Shown here in pieces: positions 22,301-35,600 of a stretch of DNA of 64,000 nucleotides. Position 1 is the first letter of the stretch, and the number at the start of each line of letters is the position of its first letter. The stretch lies in the NCBI GenBank assembly GCA_011316305.1, contig SAUG01000009.1:620001-684000 (forward strand). The letters run 5' to 3'. Source of the DNA: Rusavskia elegans (taxonomy: Eukaryota > Ascomycota > Lecanoromycetes > Teloschistales > Teloschistaceae). The position numbers and the translations under genes were made by a program. The notes under the pieces are model-generated. The model was given only the letters and a program-made list of their open reading frames with translations, searched no databases and was not told where the DNA came from.

Positions 22301-23764
22301 TGGGAAGCTGACCGTCAAGGAAGAGTTCTTGGGCAGCGTTTTGTCCTTGTCGTAGGCTATCGCTTGTTGAAATTCTTTCGTGTTCTCCTTCGCTTCGTCG
22401 GACTGAGGATACGTGTATTCCTTCTCCATTTTAGCTTTGATGTCAGTCCTCGAGTAAGCGGCACGGATCTCCTCAGCCGTACGTGGGAAGCTCAATTCCA
22501 TGCCAGGGCGGATTTGTCGTTCGGTTGGGACAGTGACGCCAGTGAGATAATCGCCGACGTTTGCGCCATCCCCGCAAATGAAGCCGAGTTCTTCCATGAA
22601 TGGGCGAGCTTCCTCCCGCGGGCCGTAATAGATCTCTCTGCCTTCGTCCAGTACCAAGACCTTATCGAAGAGATTGTAGATACCGTTCCCTGCTTGATAG
22701 AGACTCACAACAGAACTCATTCCAACAACATCTGTCATCGCTCTGACGGCTTTGGTGTATTGTAGCGCAGTATTGGCATCCAGGCCACGGGTGCTGTTGT
22801 CCCAACAGAAGACACTTCCACGCGAGGCCAGAGTCTCGATGATGGATACACGCTTCCGTTCGCCGCCAGAAACGCCACGGACGAACTCGTTGCCGACTTT
22901 GGTGTCCGCAGTGTGGGTGATACCCATTGCCTTGAGCAAGAAGTCGCGGTATTCTTGATGGAAATCCTTATCACGGTGCTGATCAGAAAACTTGTGATAG
23001 GGCACCTTCATCCGTGTTGCGAAATCCATCGTCTGTCCCACGGTGAGGGTGGGGAAGAAGAGTTCCTCTTCGGTGTTCATGACGATCTGTCCGCGGTACC
23101 GCTGTGCTTCTTTGGCAGTCATGGACCCGAAATGGACGTCACCGTTCACTTCAGCGTACCCATTTCGGCGGTTGGCGAGCATTTTCAAGAGTGTTGTGCA
23201 GCCCGATCCAGGTCGGCCAAGTACCAGAAGCATTTCGCCTGGTTTGACGCAGCCATGGCTGTCGTCAATGATGGTGTTCAACGGCGGGGGTTGGCGGCCC
23301 TCCTTGATGTTTCGCGGCACGTTGAATTGGGATGTTACGTTCTCGTTGTAGGCAGCGTCGGAGCCCACGCCTTTGACGGTCAAATTCTTCCAAGTGATGC
23401 CAAGTTTCCGAGCCTTCAGATGATCTTTCTCGCCTCGTTCCGCATAGTTCTTCACATCGGGCATCAGGGCCCAGTCCTCAGCTTTGCTGATGGGCGGGAC
23501 CTCGATGTCGCCCTCTGAATACAGGGAAGAGTCATCCTCTTCGTAGATTCCATCTCGGGAAAAGCCTGAGACGATGCCGGAGCGGCGTTTGGAAAGACGT
23601 TCTTGATACGATTGACGAGAGAGCACGCGGAAAATGGTGTCACCTCCACCCGCTCCCCAGGCTGAAGTGCCTCCAAAAGTGGCGCCGCCGCCTCCTCCTC
23701 CTCCTCCTCCACTGTAACCGTAGCCGCTACCCCAGGAGTTTCTCCAGGAGTCTCTCGTCGACAT
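19328..23764 (-). CDS. PDR-type (ABCG) full-size ABC transporter
   Basis: A single uninterrupted frame of 1478 aa, the usual length of fungal pleiotropic drug resistance transporters. The layout is NBD1-TMD1-NBD2-TMD2. NBD1 has the degenerate Walker [10 protein letters not shown] (residues 183-191, Cys in place of the usual Lys), signature VSGGERKR (298-305) and Walker B VFCWDN. NBD2 (near residue 885) has canonical GSSGAGKTT, a degenerate signature LSVEQRKR and Walker [15 protein letters not shown]. This asymmetry is diagnostic of the PDR family. The N-terminus has a run of about ten glycines (residues 19-27) encoded by a GGN repeat at 23683-23712, and RSG/DSS phosphorylation-like patches follow. 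Such pumps sit in the plasma membrane and export hydrophobic compounds. Placement 5 kb from an anthraquinone cluster makes pigment export or self-protection plausible, but not shown. Confidence 0.95.
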   Translation of the reverse strand: MSTRDSWRNSWGSGYGYSGGGGGGGGGATFGGTSAWGAGGGDTIFRVLSRQSYQERLSKRRSGIVSGFSRDGIYEEDDSSLYSEGDIEVPPISKAEDWALMPDVKNYAERGEKDHLKARKLGITWKNLTVKGVGSDAAYNENVTSQFNVPRNIKEGRQPPPLNTIIDDSHGCVKPGEMLLVLGRPGSGCTTLLKMLANRRNGYAEVNGDVHFGSMTAKEAQRYRGQIVMNTEEELFFPTLTVGQTMDFATRMKVPYHKFSDQHRDKDFHQEYRDFLLKAMGITHTADTKVGNEFVRGVSGGERKRVSIIETLASRGSVFCWDNSTRGLDANTALQYTKAVRAMTDVVGMSSVVSLYQAGNGIYNLFDKVLVLDEGREIYYGPREEARPFMEELGFICGDGANVGDYLTGVTVPTERQIRPGMELSFPRTAEEIRAAYSRTDIKAKMEKEYTYPQSDEAKENTKEFQQAIAYDKDKTLPKNSSLTVSFPKQVKACIIRQYQIVWGDKPTFIIKQLATLVQSLVVASLFYNASTDSAGLFSKSGALFFSLLYQALMALSEVTDSFAGRPVLAKHKAFAFFHPAAFCIAQIAADLPVLIFQVTQFSLVLYFMVGLKVSASAFFIYYVTLFAIAMCMTAVMRAIGAVFSTFDGATKLSGFWFSALVVYIGYFIPKNQMHPWFVWIYWIDPLAYGFEILMANEIHGQTIPCVNQNLIPNGPGYTDPAFQSCAGVAGAIQGATSLTGDQYLSGFSYKHSHLWRNFGIIWAWWAFFVFVTIFATSNWKETAGKSGFLVIPREKASKNRQLLQKDEESQVKEKELSSNSVTPLDSGGSSMDEKTIDNQLISNTSVFTWKDLTYTVKTPSGDRVLLDKVQGWVKPGMLGALMGSSGAGKTTLLDVLAQRKTEGTINGSILVDGRPLSVSFQRSAGYCEQLDIHEPLSTVREALEFSAMLRQSRDTPKEEKLKYVDTIINLLELQDIEHTLVGRTGAGLSVEQRKRLTIGVELVAKPSILIFLDEPTSGLDGQAAFNTLRFLRKLAAVGQAVLVTIHQPSASLFKEFDTLLLLARGGKTVYFGDIGVEASTLKEYFARNGAPCPQDVNPAEHMIDVVSGGASQGKDWNQIWLESPEYKEVSNEVDQINKEAASKPPGTTDDGHEFAMPLWQQIKLVTHRMNVSLYRNTDYVNNKFALHIGSALFNGFTFWKIGNSVQELQLKLFTIFNFIFVAPGVINQLQPLFIDRRDIYEFREKKSKMYSWVAFVTGLIVSEFPYLCICAVLYFAPWYYTVGFPTDSNKSGAVFFVMLFYEFIYTGIGQFIAAYAPNAVFASLVNPAIITILVSFCGVLVPYGQIQEFWRYWIYYLNPFNYLISSILTFTVFDVEVQCTDQEYALFDTPNKMTCGEYLAPYKAGLGARTNLINPEATSGCRVCQYRLGSDYLSTLNINDYYIGWRDAGIVVIFAISSYVMVYALMKLRTKATKTAQ

Positions 23765-26700
23765 GGTGGAGAGGTCGTGGGGATGGTTTTGTGCTGGTTG
23801 TGTCGAGCAGATGCTCGTGTGTCAAGCAAAAGTCACCCAATACCAGGCAGGGTTGGTACAGGTTAAGCCAGTTGGCAGATGAGTGGGGTTGAACAAAGCA
23901 AGAATAGGCTAGATGATTAAGGTGTTGCTGCCGGTGTAGGTTTGGCAGATTGCAATGAGCGCGTTGTGCGTCTATGACAGTTTGACAAAGACAAACGGGG
24001 AAGGGTGGTGTTTTGTTGAAGGTGGAGGAGGCGATGGATGACGGAGTGATGAGGTTGATTCCATGTTCGGAAGCTGACGCCCTCGGCGTTGGGCCAGCTC
24101 GCTTCATCGTGACTTCCTTGTCCGATGTTGTTCGCTGTGACGGAACAATGAATCAACTCCGGTCGGCATTAGTGCTCACGCTAATGCAGATCAGCCGCGG
24201 CCGCTAACCGGAGACAGCCCACGATGACAGTGAGCCTGACGTCAGCAGCTGAACCTGATCGGGCCGTGGCATTGAGATGAAGTCCACCACGGGATGTCGA
24301 GGGTGTGATCGCACCATTGTCGTTGTTGCCGAGTGTTCGATACCACGACTCTCGTTATTTCCGTTACGTTGGACTGAACTGCCTTCTGACGCTATCTGCC
24401 TTCACGAAGCTGCGTTGCCTTTACATGCTTTTTTGAAGTGGTTGATCGACGACCCCAGTGCCACGGCATTTGGGCCTACGTATTGCTTGCAGGATATGCT
24501 GTAACCATGGTAGCACAACAGTAGTATTGCATGCTGCATATTCGACCGGTGGAGCACGTCATCTCTGGCTTTCGCTCGCTGCCTCCTGTGTTTGAATTCA
24601 TATAGCGCCCCGACAAAGTCTTGGTGTAGGAAGCTACTGTAACATTATTGGGTACTTTCTTCCTGGTGGATGGATTATCGACCTTGAGTAGCAGCAAGAC
24701 AACAGTCTCTTCTCTCGACGACAGTTGAGACTCTGTCTACTTCAACGGAAAGCTTGCTGTCTCTCTTGCAGTGTCGCATTCATGACCCTAAGCCACCTCG
24801 GCCCTAGATGCTCACGGGATTTCTTCGATGTTAAACTTCCTCACAATGAGCTCATATCTGAGATGACTCCTTTCTGAGCATATAAGCTTCGCCTGTCTCC
24901 AGGCAGAGCATCGACAATCTTTCTTTCCATGCCTCCCATCAAACGAAACGATCGCCAACTGTTCCACGATCAACAACGCTTCTCCAAAGATTAGCAGTGC
25001 ACATTTTTCTTGAACGTCATTCATGGATATACTAATACTGACGACCGGTCATGTACAACAGGAAAAATAGTATTTGCAGAAAAGTGTCACTCGAACAAAG
25101 AACCTCCGCGCCGCCTCACAACGCTATCACCTCGCAAATTTTATCACTCTTTACATCCGTGATGGGCGTACTTCTTGGGAGACCAACAGGACAAGCCGGA
25201 GAAGAACACAAACCAATTCGAGGATCGCAATCTCTGTGCGTAATCACTGGGCAATTTCTACGGAGTCCAAGAAATAGAACTCTTCACGTCTCTCGACCTC
25301 CCTACGCGTCTCCGGGACCACAAAACACGACGAAGGGAAGCTTCCATCTGCGTACCCGGAGGAAGAGCTTAATGGGTATCTGGCACCGAGGTTTGACAAG
25401 ACGTCTCATCGACGAGGTGTTTACACAGCAAGCCATGGCGGATACACTCCCACACATTCCCGCTGAGATCCACAAGCGCCTCGACGGTGCTGGGGGGCTT
25501 GGCAGCATTATGTGGAGAGCACATCAGAAGCCTCAGTCTCGGACCCATGGTATCTCCTAAGCCGACCGTGGGATTCCAATGACCGTCTGTCTACGAGACC
25601 ATCGTGCAACCCTAACACCGATCGAGGAATCAGCGCGTTTCGATGGGCTCAGACCTCGACCAGTCCCTCAAGTTACTTGTGGTTTGTTTCAGCACAGTGG
25701 CGGATCCGGCTGCATATACCAGACATCAATATTTCTCTTGCCGGCATGTTGCCTACGAGTGGATCCGGTCTGATGCTCCTGCTGATGATATTAGCTGTGG
25801 TGTAGAAAGCTATGCATCGTTTCGTGACCCTCGGTAACGGGGCGCACTGGCTGGCTTCTTTGACAAGCACTCCATCTCGGTCGCTGCCTGTGGGATCTAA
25901 GCATTCCATGTCTTGGACACTTCTGTAATGTGTGCCAGGCGTGATAAAGACCATGGACAAAGGGAGTCGTCCGGTTTTTCAATTTCGGTCACAAGAAGAT
26001 ATTGTTGTAGGTACATAACTGTTGCTCTGGAATCTCCATTGGCGTATTGTCGTAATTAAAGCGCAATTGAATAAGATTACGTCGGTACTTGCGTCGTTGA
26101 AATCTGCCCGACTACTGAGAGAACTTAGAAGAGAAAGACATAGGCCAGAACCAAGACTACTGTTTGCGCGACTTTTCGGATTTTTGACGATAATATATAG
26201 AACATAGCGAGATAGGACTCGACCTCATGTAAATCCGACCTTAAGGACTACGAGGTGTAGGAAATAGAGATAAAAACATGACATCCTTGAGTTTCCGAGA
26301 CATTCGCCTTACTGAGGTCACGAAAGAGAACTTGTTTTGCAGTGATTACTCCCAAAATCACCATGACAGACTCGTACGACTTACTGAAATAGACAGGAAA
26401 AGTTTATACGTGATCGTGTCCCCAACCCTGACACGATCTGTGAACTGTTCCTCGTCTTGGGCCCATCCTCGTCTCTGCGCTTGGGGAACTCTGATCCTGC
26501 TCAGAAGGAGGACCCTTCGATCGAGCGGGTACCGAAAGTCTACAACAATAGCCTAGATATCGTATCAGTGCCCATTACAAGACTCATCCGAGCTACTACC
26601 ACGGATTGACGGAGCATTTTCCTTCGGTGTGTCGAGAACCAATAAATCGTAGATGTACGGTCGAGGTTCCATACCTACGGGACCATAGTGTCTAGATGAT

Positions 26701-28700
26701 GAAAGTGCGTCAAGTCAGTGGACACCTCGTCGTCGTTGATTAGATTTGCAAGGTTCATGAACGTGGATCATCGTTGGTGATCGATGGAGCTCCACCTTTC
26801 TGCATTGCAGAATGGAAGTACTCGATGCTTGGTCGACTTGAGCACCCAAGGCCGTGGGACTTATTAACCGGGTACGAGGACTCGGGAGCGAGTGTCAAAG
26901 CACCATATGCAGACGGCCGCGACGCAAGATAGAGTAGAACCAATATGGCGCGAGATGTGATCCATCTTGAGATGGCGTGCGCGATAACCAGAGATTTGGA
27001 ACTGACGCCCACTCCATTATGCAGTTTCCATTTGCGTATTCAATGATGCCTTGAAGTATTGTTGAACCAACCATGAAGAGGAATCGATATCGTGGAAAGG
27101 TCGCACGCAGCCAACGATTGAAATCAGGGTCTGGAGGAGGTCGTCTGTAACGGCACTCGATAGGGCCAAACACATATAACAAATTTACATCAAGACTTGC
27201 ATTGCCGGCTCAACCCCGGAGACAGCCTCGAAACAACGATTGGTGGTTGTCGAAAGCAGACCCTGAAGCCATGATGAGACCCTGTAGAGATCCCATGTCG
27301 ATTGATACCCACTAGGTGGATACTGTCCGAGCTTGGGAGCGCAAGCCTAGATTGAAAGCCCAAGTATCCATCCTTCTCGATCTTCATATCGTGCATAATG
27401 TCCCTTGGGGGTCTTCCTAGCCGGCTATCGCCATCGGTCGTGTGGGTGGTATGGGTGGTATGTGCGAGTCTTCCTTTCACGTCCTCTGAGTTCATCGAAT
27501 GTGAAGGTTGAGTCCTATCAGTGCCGGAAACCACAGGATAGCGACTCGGCGGAATGGGTGGCGCTCGCATAATGGACTTTGAGTTCAAGGAAAGAGCCCC
27601 AATAATGGCACACAAGTATGGCGCCAGATCGATCATACCTATCGCATTGTCCCGTTCATTTATATTTGCGCAGCGAGATACCACTGCTGAGCATCACCAG
27701 CATGTATCAGGGTAGGGTTACCGGATAGGTAGTTGCGCAGGTAGAAGCGAACCTACCTGCATGTGAAAGGAACCAAACAACAATCAGATTTGCATGGGCT
27801 TCGGATATTTTAATGTTCGACTTTGTAGACAGGATCTTCTCCCTCGCGGTAAGCAGAAAAGTCCGGACACTAAGCCTATCATCTCATGCAAGGGTAAGGC
27901 AGGGTACCCGACCTTGGGTGGATTGTCGGGGTCACGTCAACGGCGGGCGACAAGGCCGCAGCCGCCAAGACAATCTTGACATCACACACACACAGCCTCG
28001 GAAGCTCGGTTTCGCTATTTATCTCAGCGTACGTACGGATAAGGTAGAGTACAACATTCGAAACACCTAAGCAGTTAGCAGCCGGGCCAGGCTAACTGCA
28101 TGCAGTGTCCGGCAACCGATCTCGGCATTGCTTCGGACTTCGGGTAGAGGATGTCGTACCGACTGACTGATTGGCTCATCCGATCCCCCCACGACTCGAT
28201 AGCTGCTTTTCTGCGGCATGCTAGTGGTGCTAGTAGTGGCATGCCTCTGGTGCCTGGCTAGTAAGCGAAAGAGGGTCCAGGCTACCCCTGTCATAAGATT
28301 ATTGTGGGTCTTGAGGCTCCAGCTACCAACCCTCTGCATCATCCTCACTGACACACCAATACCTGTCCGATCACACTCCGCCCATAATACACCGCCAGCA
28401 CTCGCACACAAAGATTGACTAAGAAGGTTAAGGCGTCGCGCGTGGCCAACATGGATTCTGTCAGTGCAACCTCGTCCGCCTCTCAGCTTACTCCATATCA
28501 GCGGCCGATGACGCAATCCCAGACGGATTCTGCCAGACCCTCCACCCTCCCCGGACAGACATCCCATATATTAGTCCGAACTCGTATCCGGCTCTTCTCC
28601 TTGACCCATTAATCCCAGACCTGCACTTCATTTTTACCCCCTTCCGGACACAGCACATCCCTTCTGACATCGCCATCATCCACAATATTCTACAATCATC
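23765..28700. other. Long gene-poor interval between transporter and thioesterase
   Basis: Nearly 5 kb with no supported gene. The left end is the transporter's 5' region. Frames at 25051-25560 (+) and 27190-27684 (-) are the longest but show no family motif and weak codon character. 24930-25560 reads in fragments of protein-like sequence in shifting frames, which may be a decayed gene. A perfect 8-bp hairpin lies at 27737-27760. The right end (about 28080-28700) should be the promoter and leader of the thioesterase gene. Confidence 0.5.
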
Positions 28701-29729
28701 ATGGCTAAAGGAGGTGAAGGCGGATATCGCCAAATCAACAAGAATTTCAATGCCTGTGCATTCGACGACTACCTTTCGTCCCAGACAAGCCACTTGCCCT
28801 CTCTACCGAATACTGAGCGGATAAGTCCTCGAGTGATCAGAGTCCTTGGGGGCAATCCCGGAAAAGTAAGTCTCCGGGCACAGCTGATGATGAAAAAATA
28901 ATCACTAACCATCTCTCACCAGTTCACCTTGCAAGGCACCAATACCTACATCGTCGGCACCGGATCGCAGCGACTACTCGTCGACTCGGCCCAAGGCTTC
29001 GACTTTTGGACAGAAGCCATCCAAGAGCTTCTGACCGAAGAGAATATCACAATATCACACGTCCTTCTCACACACTGGCACGGCGATCACACCGGCGGCG
29101 TGCCTGGCCTACTGAAGCTCTACCCCAACCTCTCGACAGGCATCTACAAAAACTCCCCTGATCAAGGACAACAGGATATCGAAGACGGTCAAATCATCTC
29201 CGTCGAAGGCGCCACGATCAGAGCCGTGCACACACCTGGACACTCCCACGACCATATGAGCTTCATTTTGCAAGAAGAAAATGCCATGTTCACAGGTGAC
29301 AATGTCCTAGGTCATGGCACCAGCGCAGTCGAAGTCCTGGGAGAATACATGGATTCGCTACGACTAATGCGAGATCAAAAGTGCGAGCGAGGCTATCCTG
29401 CTCACGGCGCGGTCATTCCTGACCTGGGTGCTAAGATCCAACAGGACTTGGGACAAAAGGAGAGGCGCGAACGCCAGATCCTCAAGTCGTTGAAGAGTAT
29501 CAAGGACTCGGAACGAAGATCCGGTAACCCAGGAGCCAAAGGCAGCACTACAGTCAAGGATCTTGTGATCTCCGTCCACGGCGAGGGAATGGACGCAGAG
29601 GTCAGTAACAAGGTCCTCGAACCCTTCACGGGGGAGGTCCTGGGCAAACTTGCCGGTGACGGCAAAGTGGGCTTTGAACTATCGGGAGGCGCTAAGAAAT
29701 GGTTTATCAACGAGGTTACTGCTCGGTAA
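28701..29729 (+). CDS. Atrochrysone carboxyl ACP thioesterase (metallo-beta-lactamase fold)
   Basis: This enzyme hydrolyses the finished octaketide from the ACP of a thioesterase-less PKS, releasing atrochrysone carboxylic acid. There are two exons, 28701-28865 and 28923-29729, with an intron GTAAGT...CCAG; 323 aa. The N-terminal block GGYRQINKNFN, then AFDDYL, then RISPRVIRVLGGNPGKFTLQ (completed by splicing) and GTNTYIVGTG is characteristic of the MdpF/AptB/GedB/ClaF group. Metal ligands are visible: THWHGDH (His106, His108, Asp110, His111), PGHSHDH (His162) and FTGDN (Asp181). The protein is soluble with no signal peptide. It lies about 2.9 kb upstream of the PKS on the same strand. The start is fixed by family alignment. 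Confidence 0.95.
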
Positions 29730-32642
29730 ATGATTGGATGCCGAGATGTTAATGTTCCATCACTGTAGTACTTTTTGCTGGGAGACGCATAGCGCAGGTT
29801 GTCAGTTGTTGTTGCAAACATTAGCAGAGCGTTCAGGATTTCCCGTTAAGGTTACGCCATCAAACTATTTGGGTCAGGCGGGCGTTCACGACTTGTAGCA
29901 CCATTCATTGCAATGATGTCGAATCCTGCAGGGACCCAGCTTCAGAAATCCTCCGAGAAGCCGCTCACTATCCTGTCACCATCCGCGCAGCTCGACCGGA
30001 CGGGTGGCAGCATTCTCCGATGTACTCGTCATGGTAGTATGGTGTGCGACCCGGCAAGACACGTTCAAGCCATGTACGTGACCTCATTGACGTTATCGTC
30101 CAATACATGTATGCATTGTCGACCCATCCGCATATATCGTCCGGGATTACGATGTTCCAAAGTCTGCAAGCAAATGTATGTACAACCTAGTACAGGTAAG
30201 AGCGATGGCTGAATTGCTGCAGAATGCGTGATCAAGCCTTTCTTTCGAATGCACGTCTCATTGTATATCGACTGAAGCGGTGGATGTAGGAGGTCTGACA
30301 GGATCGGAAGCTGATGTCAATGACTGGCTGTAGAAGAGGTATGCGATACGGGGTCGCCAGGGTTTACCAGATCAAGGTGATGCTTTGGAATGGCTTCCGA
30401 TCGGAGGACCGAACCAATCCAGACATTACCTTACAGTCAGGAACATTCTGCAGGTTGGCAACCTCCGAGATATTGGATTCCTTGTGCCTCCAGCAGTCCC
30501 AGGTAGCGGCAAACAACACCCAGATCTTGTAGGAGGCAGCCGATGCAAACATGTACTGAGCACTACTCGGAGCTGGCGGCGGTCCCACGATCGAATTGTT
30601 TCAGGAAGTCGATCTTTCCTGGCCGTGGGAGCCGAATCTTGGAGGCTGCATCTCCGAAGCGAGGGATGATCGAGCGATCCAACGTGACACGGGTGGCAGG
30701 CGAGATAAATGCACCCACCCTCTGGTGCATTATGCGAGGCATTCTTGGCTCTCGGCACATTGTTTAGCGAGAGCACAGTGAGGCTATCACGGGAAGAGGG
30801 AACCTCCATGTAACGTCCTTATCCTCAGGCTCTTTTGCTAAGGCCTGTAATTACCCAGCTGCGTTGGACCCTGCAGTAACTCATGACGACGGACTGTGAA
30901 CCAAGCAGTGGTAGCGGCGGAGGCTGGATGTGACCCTGCGTCTTGATTCAGCGATGACCGCACACGTATTCGGAGAGTCGAAGTCCTTATGATGACTAGA
31001 AGTGAGGACCCTTGATTCCTCGGACGCGCCGTTGAGAAGCAGCCACTAAATGCGGGCGCTAAGCCAGTAGTGGGTCCGAGCTTATTCCGAGTGCATTTGC
31101 TTACCTTATCACAACGCACCTCACGTCATCCCGACGGAAGCTGGAGTTCATCTGATTGTCGCAACGCCCGACCCGAGCCCGACCAGTGGGGCGCTTGGCT
31201 TCCTTCGTCTTCTAATAAGACGTTCAATTGCTGACATGCAACCACACTATGCACATGCATGCAACCACCCCGATCTCCGGATCAGCCCTGATGGACCCAT
31301 GGACCCCCCCTTGATCCAACAGTCGGGCCACACCTTGACGACTGAGTCTTACTGTGACATCTTGCAGGATCCCATCCGATCGGCCATTTTGGAAAGGCAC
31401 ACACCATCTCCCCCAGCCCGTCTTCCGCAGTGGGTGTCGATGCCACGTTTTCCTTGCCATCTGGGGCTGTTCCCCCCGAGAATTGGCCACCCACTCATGA
31501 TAACACTTCGAGCCACGATGAGAAACAGCTTGGACCTCCTGCACTTCGTACTGGGCTTTGCCAGCATCATCGACAGCTTTCGAGACATCCGTGCATTTGC
31601 CTAGAATGTGACGGTATTTGGCAGACCTGGGTGGGTCTTCAGCTCGTCGACGTCGATACGAGCTGCGATGACGAGCTCAGTGGGGTCGGGCTCTGTCAGG
31701 GACCGTTCTTTCGACGCGAAGCAGCATGCCTAGCGATTTCAAACTCCCATCAATCAATAATAAGCAGGTATCTGATATGGGAGCGGACATTCGTGCTGGG
31801 CCGAACTCTGGTGTGACCTTAGCCTTCGTAGGCGGCTGCTGTTGCAAGTATATCAGCCGGACTCCGGACAGGAAGAAAACTTAAATGTCTTCTCGGAAAC
31901 ATTCCGTGACGTCGATCATCCGTTTAGCTGATCAACAAATCCGTGACAGCTCGCCAACTCAAACCTAACTCGACAACTTCAAGCGAATTAGCTGCGGCCT
32001 AGCAACTGGAGACCTCCCCCCTTCGACTCCTTCCCGCCCACCCTGCCATGCTTCGCCCTGATAAGTCAGACTCGAACATTCTGACTATGAGCAATAGCTA
32101 TCTTGCATTGTTCGTTGTTGCTATTGGATGGGTGGATCAAAGTCCTCAGCTTACCGTCAGCCGCTCCATCCTGGCAGATCCAACCCCTCACCTGTCGGAT
32201 GCATTGGAGGGAAGGACGTTTTCAGGCTACCATGATCTACACGGCTGATACACTTGCTCTAGACGCGGATACCTCTCGGCCAGGTAAGGCATGAGGCAAC
32301 AGCGTCATTCTGATGCAGTAACCGCTAACGCGTTTGGACTGTGGATAATGATATCCGGTGCCCGATCGGAAGATAGCTGGGTACCGTGGCGTCCATGACT
32401 CCTGCGTTGACTCTGATATAAGAGATTGTGTTCCAATGATTTTCACTGTATCGCTCATTGCTTCCCCCGTGGTGATTCATCATTGTTTTCCCAGTTCGGT
32501 TTACAAGCTCCATATTCGACTAATCTTGTCATACACCCCACAAGCGCCTATTCCACGAACTTGGTCGCAGCTTGGTCCCTTCCTCCAGCCTCCATTCATA
32601 AACAGCTCTTTTCATTATTGATACCCCATCTGCCCTGCCATC
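29730..32642. other. Gene-free gap between thioesterase and PKS
   Basis: 2.9 kb without a supported gene on either strand; all frames are short and none has a motif. The last few hundred bp before 32643 should be the PKS promoter. CGG-containing strings such as CCGGTGCCCGATCGGA near 32354-32369 might bind zinc-cluster regulators, but no clear TCG-N5-CGA (AflR-type) site was found. Confidence 0.45.
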
Positions 32643-35600
32643 ATGAATACCCCCTCGTCAAACTCCTCAATGGATGGAAGCAAGATGAAGCTCGTCCACT
32701 TCAGCAACGAGTTCCCCAACGATGATCTCAAAGATCTCTACCGCCGGTTACAAGTCCATAGCAAGGACAAGAAGCATCTCATCCTCGCCGCCTTCCTCGA
32801 CAATGCCACATCCGCCATCAAAGAAGAAGTCCAGAAACTTCCCCGGTCAATGAAAGACCTTATTCCACCTTTCGAGTCCATCCTCAACTTTGCCGACTAC
32901 GCGAGCCTTCGGCAAGGGCCCCTCAGCGGCTCTGTCGAGGGACTCCTATTATGTGTGCTCGAAATAGCCACATTTGTCGGGTGAGCACTCAACGTGCGTC
33001 ACTACCAGGTCGGACGCTAACAGTCTACCTAGTTTCTATGAGGAATCGAACGAAGAGTACATCTTTGATGCATCCAACTCATGCCTTACCGGAATGGGCA
33101 TCGGCCTGCTCGCATCCTCCGCCATTGCCATGTCCCAATCCATGTCAGACATCCCGGTTGCCGGTGCCGAGGCTGTTCGAATCGCCTTTCGACTCGGCGT
33201 CCTCGTGGATGAGGTCTCGCAGAACCTCGAGCCACGTGAAGAGGGCTCCAGCCCCGATACATGGGCTATCGTTGTGACAGGTGTTACCGAGTCTGGCGTA
33301 CAGAAGGAGCTAGATACCATCCAATCCAAAGTAGTGAGTCCTCCCATATGTCATGGCACCGTTAACTACTTCCGCTGACGAATTCGATAGAACGTTCCCG
33401 AATCGGGCAAGATCTTCATCAGTGCCGCTGGCGAGACTTCTGTGACCGTCAGTGGGCCACCGTCAAGGTTGAAGGCATTGTTCCGCAACTACGGCTTCTT
33501 CCGGGACGCCAAATTCATCCAGCTTCCTGTATACGGTGGCTTGTGTCATGCTGGCCATGTCTACAATGAGAAGCACGTGCGATCAATTACCCGGACCCCA
33601 GCTTTGGATGCGCTCGACATCGCGCGACGACCAAGAATACCAATACTGTCGACAAGTACCGGCAAGCGGTATCCCGCGTCCAGTTGCACCGAACTTTTGG
33701 AGCAGCTCGTTTCTGAACTTCTCACTCAAAAAATCCGGTGGGATAATGTCATTGATGGTGCCATCGAGCATATTAAATATTTGGCAGTCAGTGACGCCAG
33801 CATTTTTGTTTTCCGACCATCCCTGCCGGTTCAGGACCTTGTTTCTGCTTTGAAAAAGGTCAAAGATTTGAATGTGTCGATGGAAGAGATGGTGCCCTGG
33901 ATCGCATCGAAGGCAAAGGAGTCCCAAGATTCCCGAGGCTCTCTGCAATCCAAGATTGCCATCGTCGGCCAGGCCTGCCGATTCCCTGGAGGCGCGACCG
34001 ATACGGACAAGTTCTGGGAAATCCTCGAGCAAGGTCGCGATTGTCATCAAAAAGTACCCGCCGATCGATTTGACGTCGATTCGCACACAGACGTGACCGG
34101 CAAGAGGATGAATACCAGCGGCACGCCCTATGGCTGCTTCGTTGACGACCCTGGACTTTTCGACGCCCCATTCTTCAACATGTCACCTCGAGAAGCAGCC
34201 CAGACAGACCCTATGCAAAGGCTCGCACTGGTCACCGCTTACGAGGCGCTCGAAAAGGCCGGCTATGTCGCCAACCGAACCTCCGCCACCAAACTCCAGC
34301 GAATTGGCGTCTTCTATGGCCAAGCAAGCGACGATTACCGGGAGGTGAACAGCAACCAGGAAATCAGCACCTATTTCATTCCCGGTGGCTGTCGAGCATT
34401 TGGTCCTGGCCGAGTGAACTACTTTTTCAAATTCGCAGGGCCATCTTTCAATTGCGACACCGCTTGCTCTTCCAGTCTGGCAACTCTCCAGATTGCTTGC
34501 ACCACACTGTGGGCTGGCGACGCCGACACTGTTGTCGCCGGAGGATTGAACATCCTCACTAACTCTGATGCCTTCGCCGGCCTCAGCAATGGTCACTTCT
34601 TGTCCAAGACCGGTGGATGCAAGACGTGGGATGTCAATGCCGACGGCTATTGTCGTGGGGATGGCATCGGTTCCGTCGTGCTCAAAAGACTGGAAGATGC
34701 CGAAGCCGACCACGATAACATCCTTGGTGTTATTCTAGCTGGCGCAACCAACCATTCGGCCGAAGCTGTCTCAATCACGCATCCTCATGCGGGCGCTCAA
34801 TCTTACCTGTACGAGCAAGTGGCTCGTCGCGCTGGCGTGAACCCACTGGATGTCGACTATGTTGAATTCCATGGTACCGGTACTCAGGCAGGCGATTCAG
34901 TGGAGATGAAGTCCATCACCGATGTTTTCGCCCCAGTGGTTGGTCGCCGCAATAAGAAACAGCCGCTTCATATTGGAGCCGTAAAGGCGAATGTTGGCCA
35001 TGGAGAGGCTGCAGCTGGTATCACGGCTTTGATCAAGGTTCTTTGTATGCTCCGGGAGAACGCCATCCCGCCCCATATAGGCATCAAGACCGAGATCAAT
35101 CCTGGTTTTCCCAAGGACATGGACAAGCGGAATGTTCACATCCCTTTCGAAAAGACAGCATGGCCTCGCGTACCTGGTAAGAAGCGGACTGCTGTGGTGA
35201 ACAACTTCAGCGCCGCCGGTGGTAATACCACCATCATTCTTGAGGACGGCCCAATCAGAGAGGTCACGGAGGTAGACCCTCGCTCGACCCATGTTGTCAC
35301 GGTTTCGGCCAAAAGCAAGGTATCGCTCAAGGGCAATATCAATCGCATCTTGAAATATCTGGATACCTACCCCGATACCTCCGTGGCCGATCTGTCCTAC
35401 ACTACCTCTGCTCGCCGAGTGCACCACAACCACCGATTCGCAATCCCCGTCTCCAACGTAGCGCAAGTCCAGCAAGGCCTGAACGACTGCCTCGAGAAAC
35501 TCGACGCGCTCAAAGCCGTGTCTAATCTGGGTCCTCCTCCAGTGGCATTTGCCTTCACTGGCCAGGGTGCATCCTTTAAGCCCGAGCACCTCCAGCTATA

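Noticed and set aside
25051..25560. 169-aa frame on the + strand
   Set aside because: No recognisable domain. Protein-like stretches appear in different frames along the segment, so at most it is a decayed gene.
27190..27684. 164-aa frame on the - strand
   Set aside because: Composition and a short HTT repeat look accidental; no start context or family match.
32354..32369. CGG-containing site as a regulator box upstream of the PKS
   Set aside because: A single degenerate occurrence, not seen repeated in the other pathway promoters; too weak to call.
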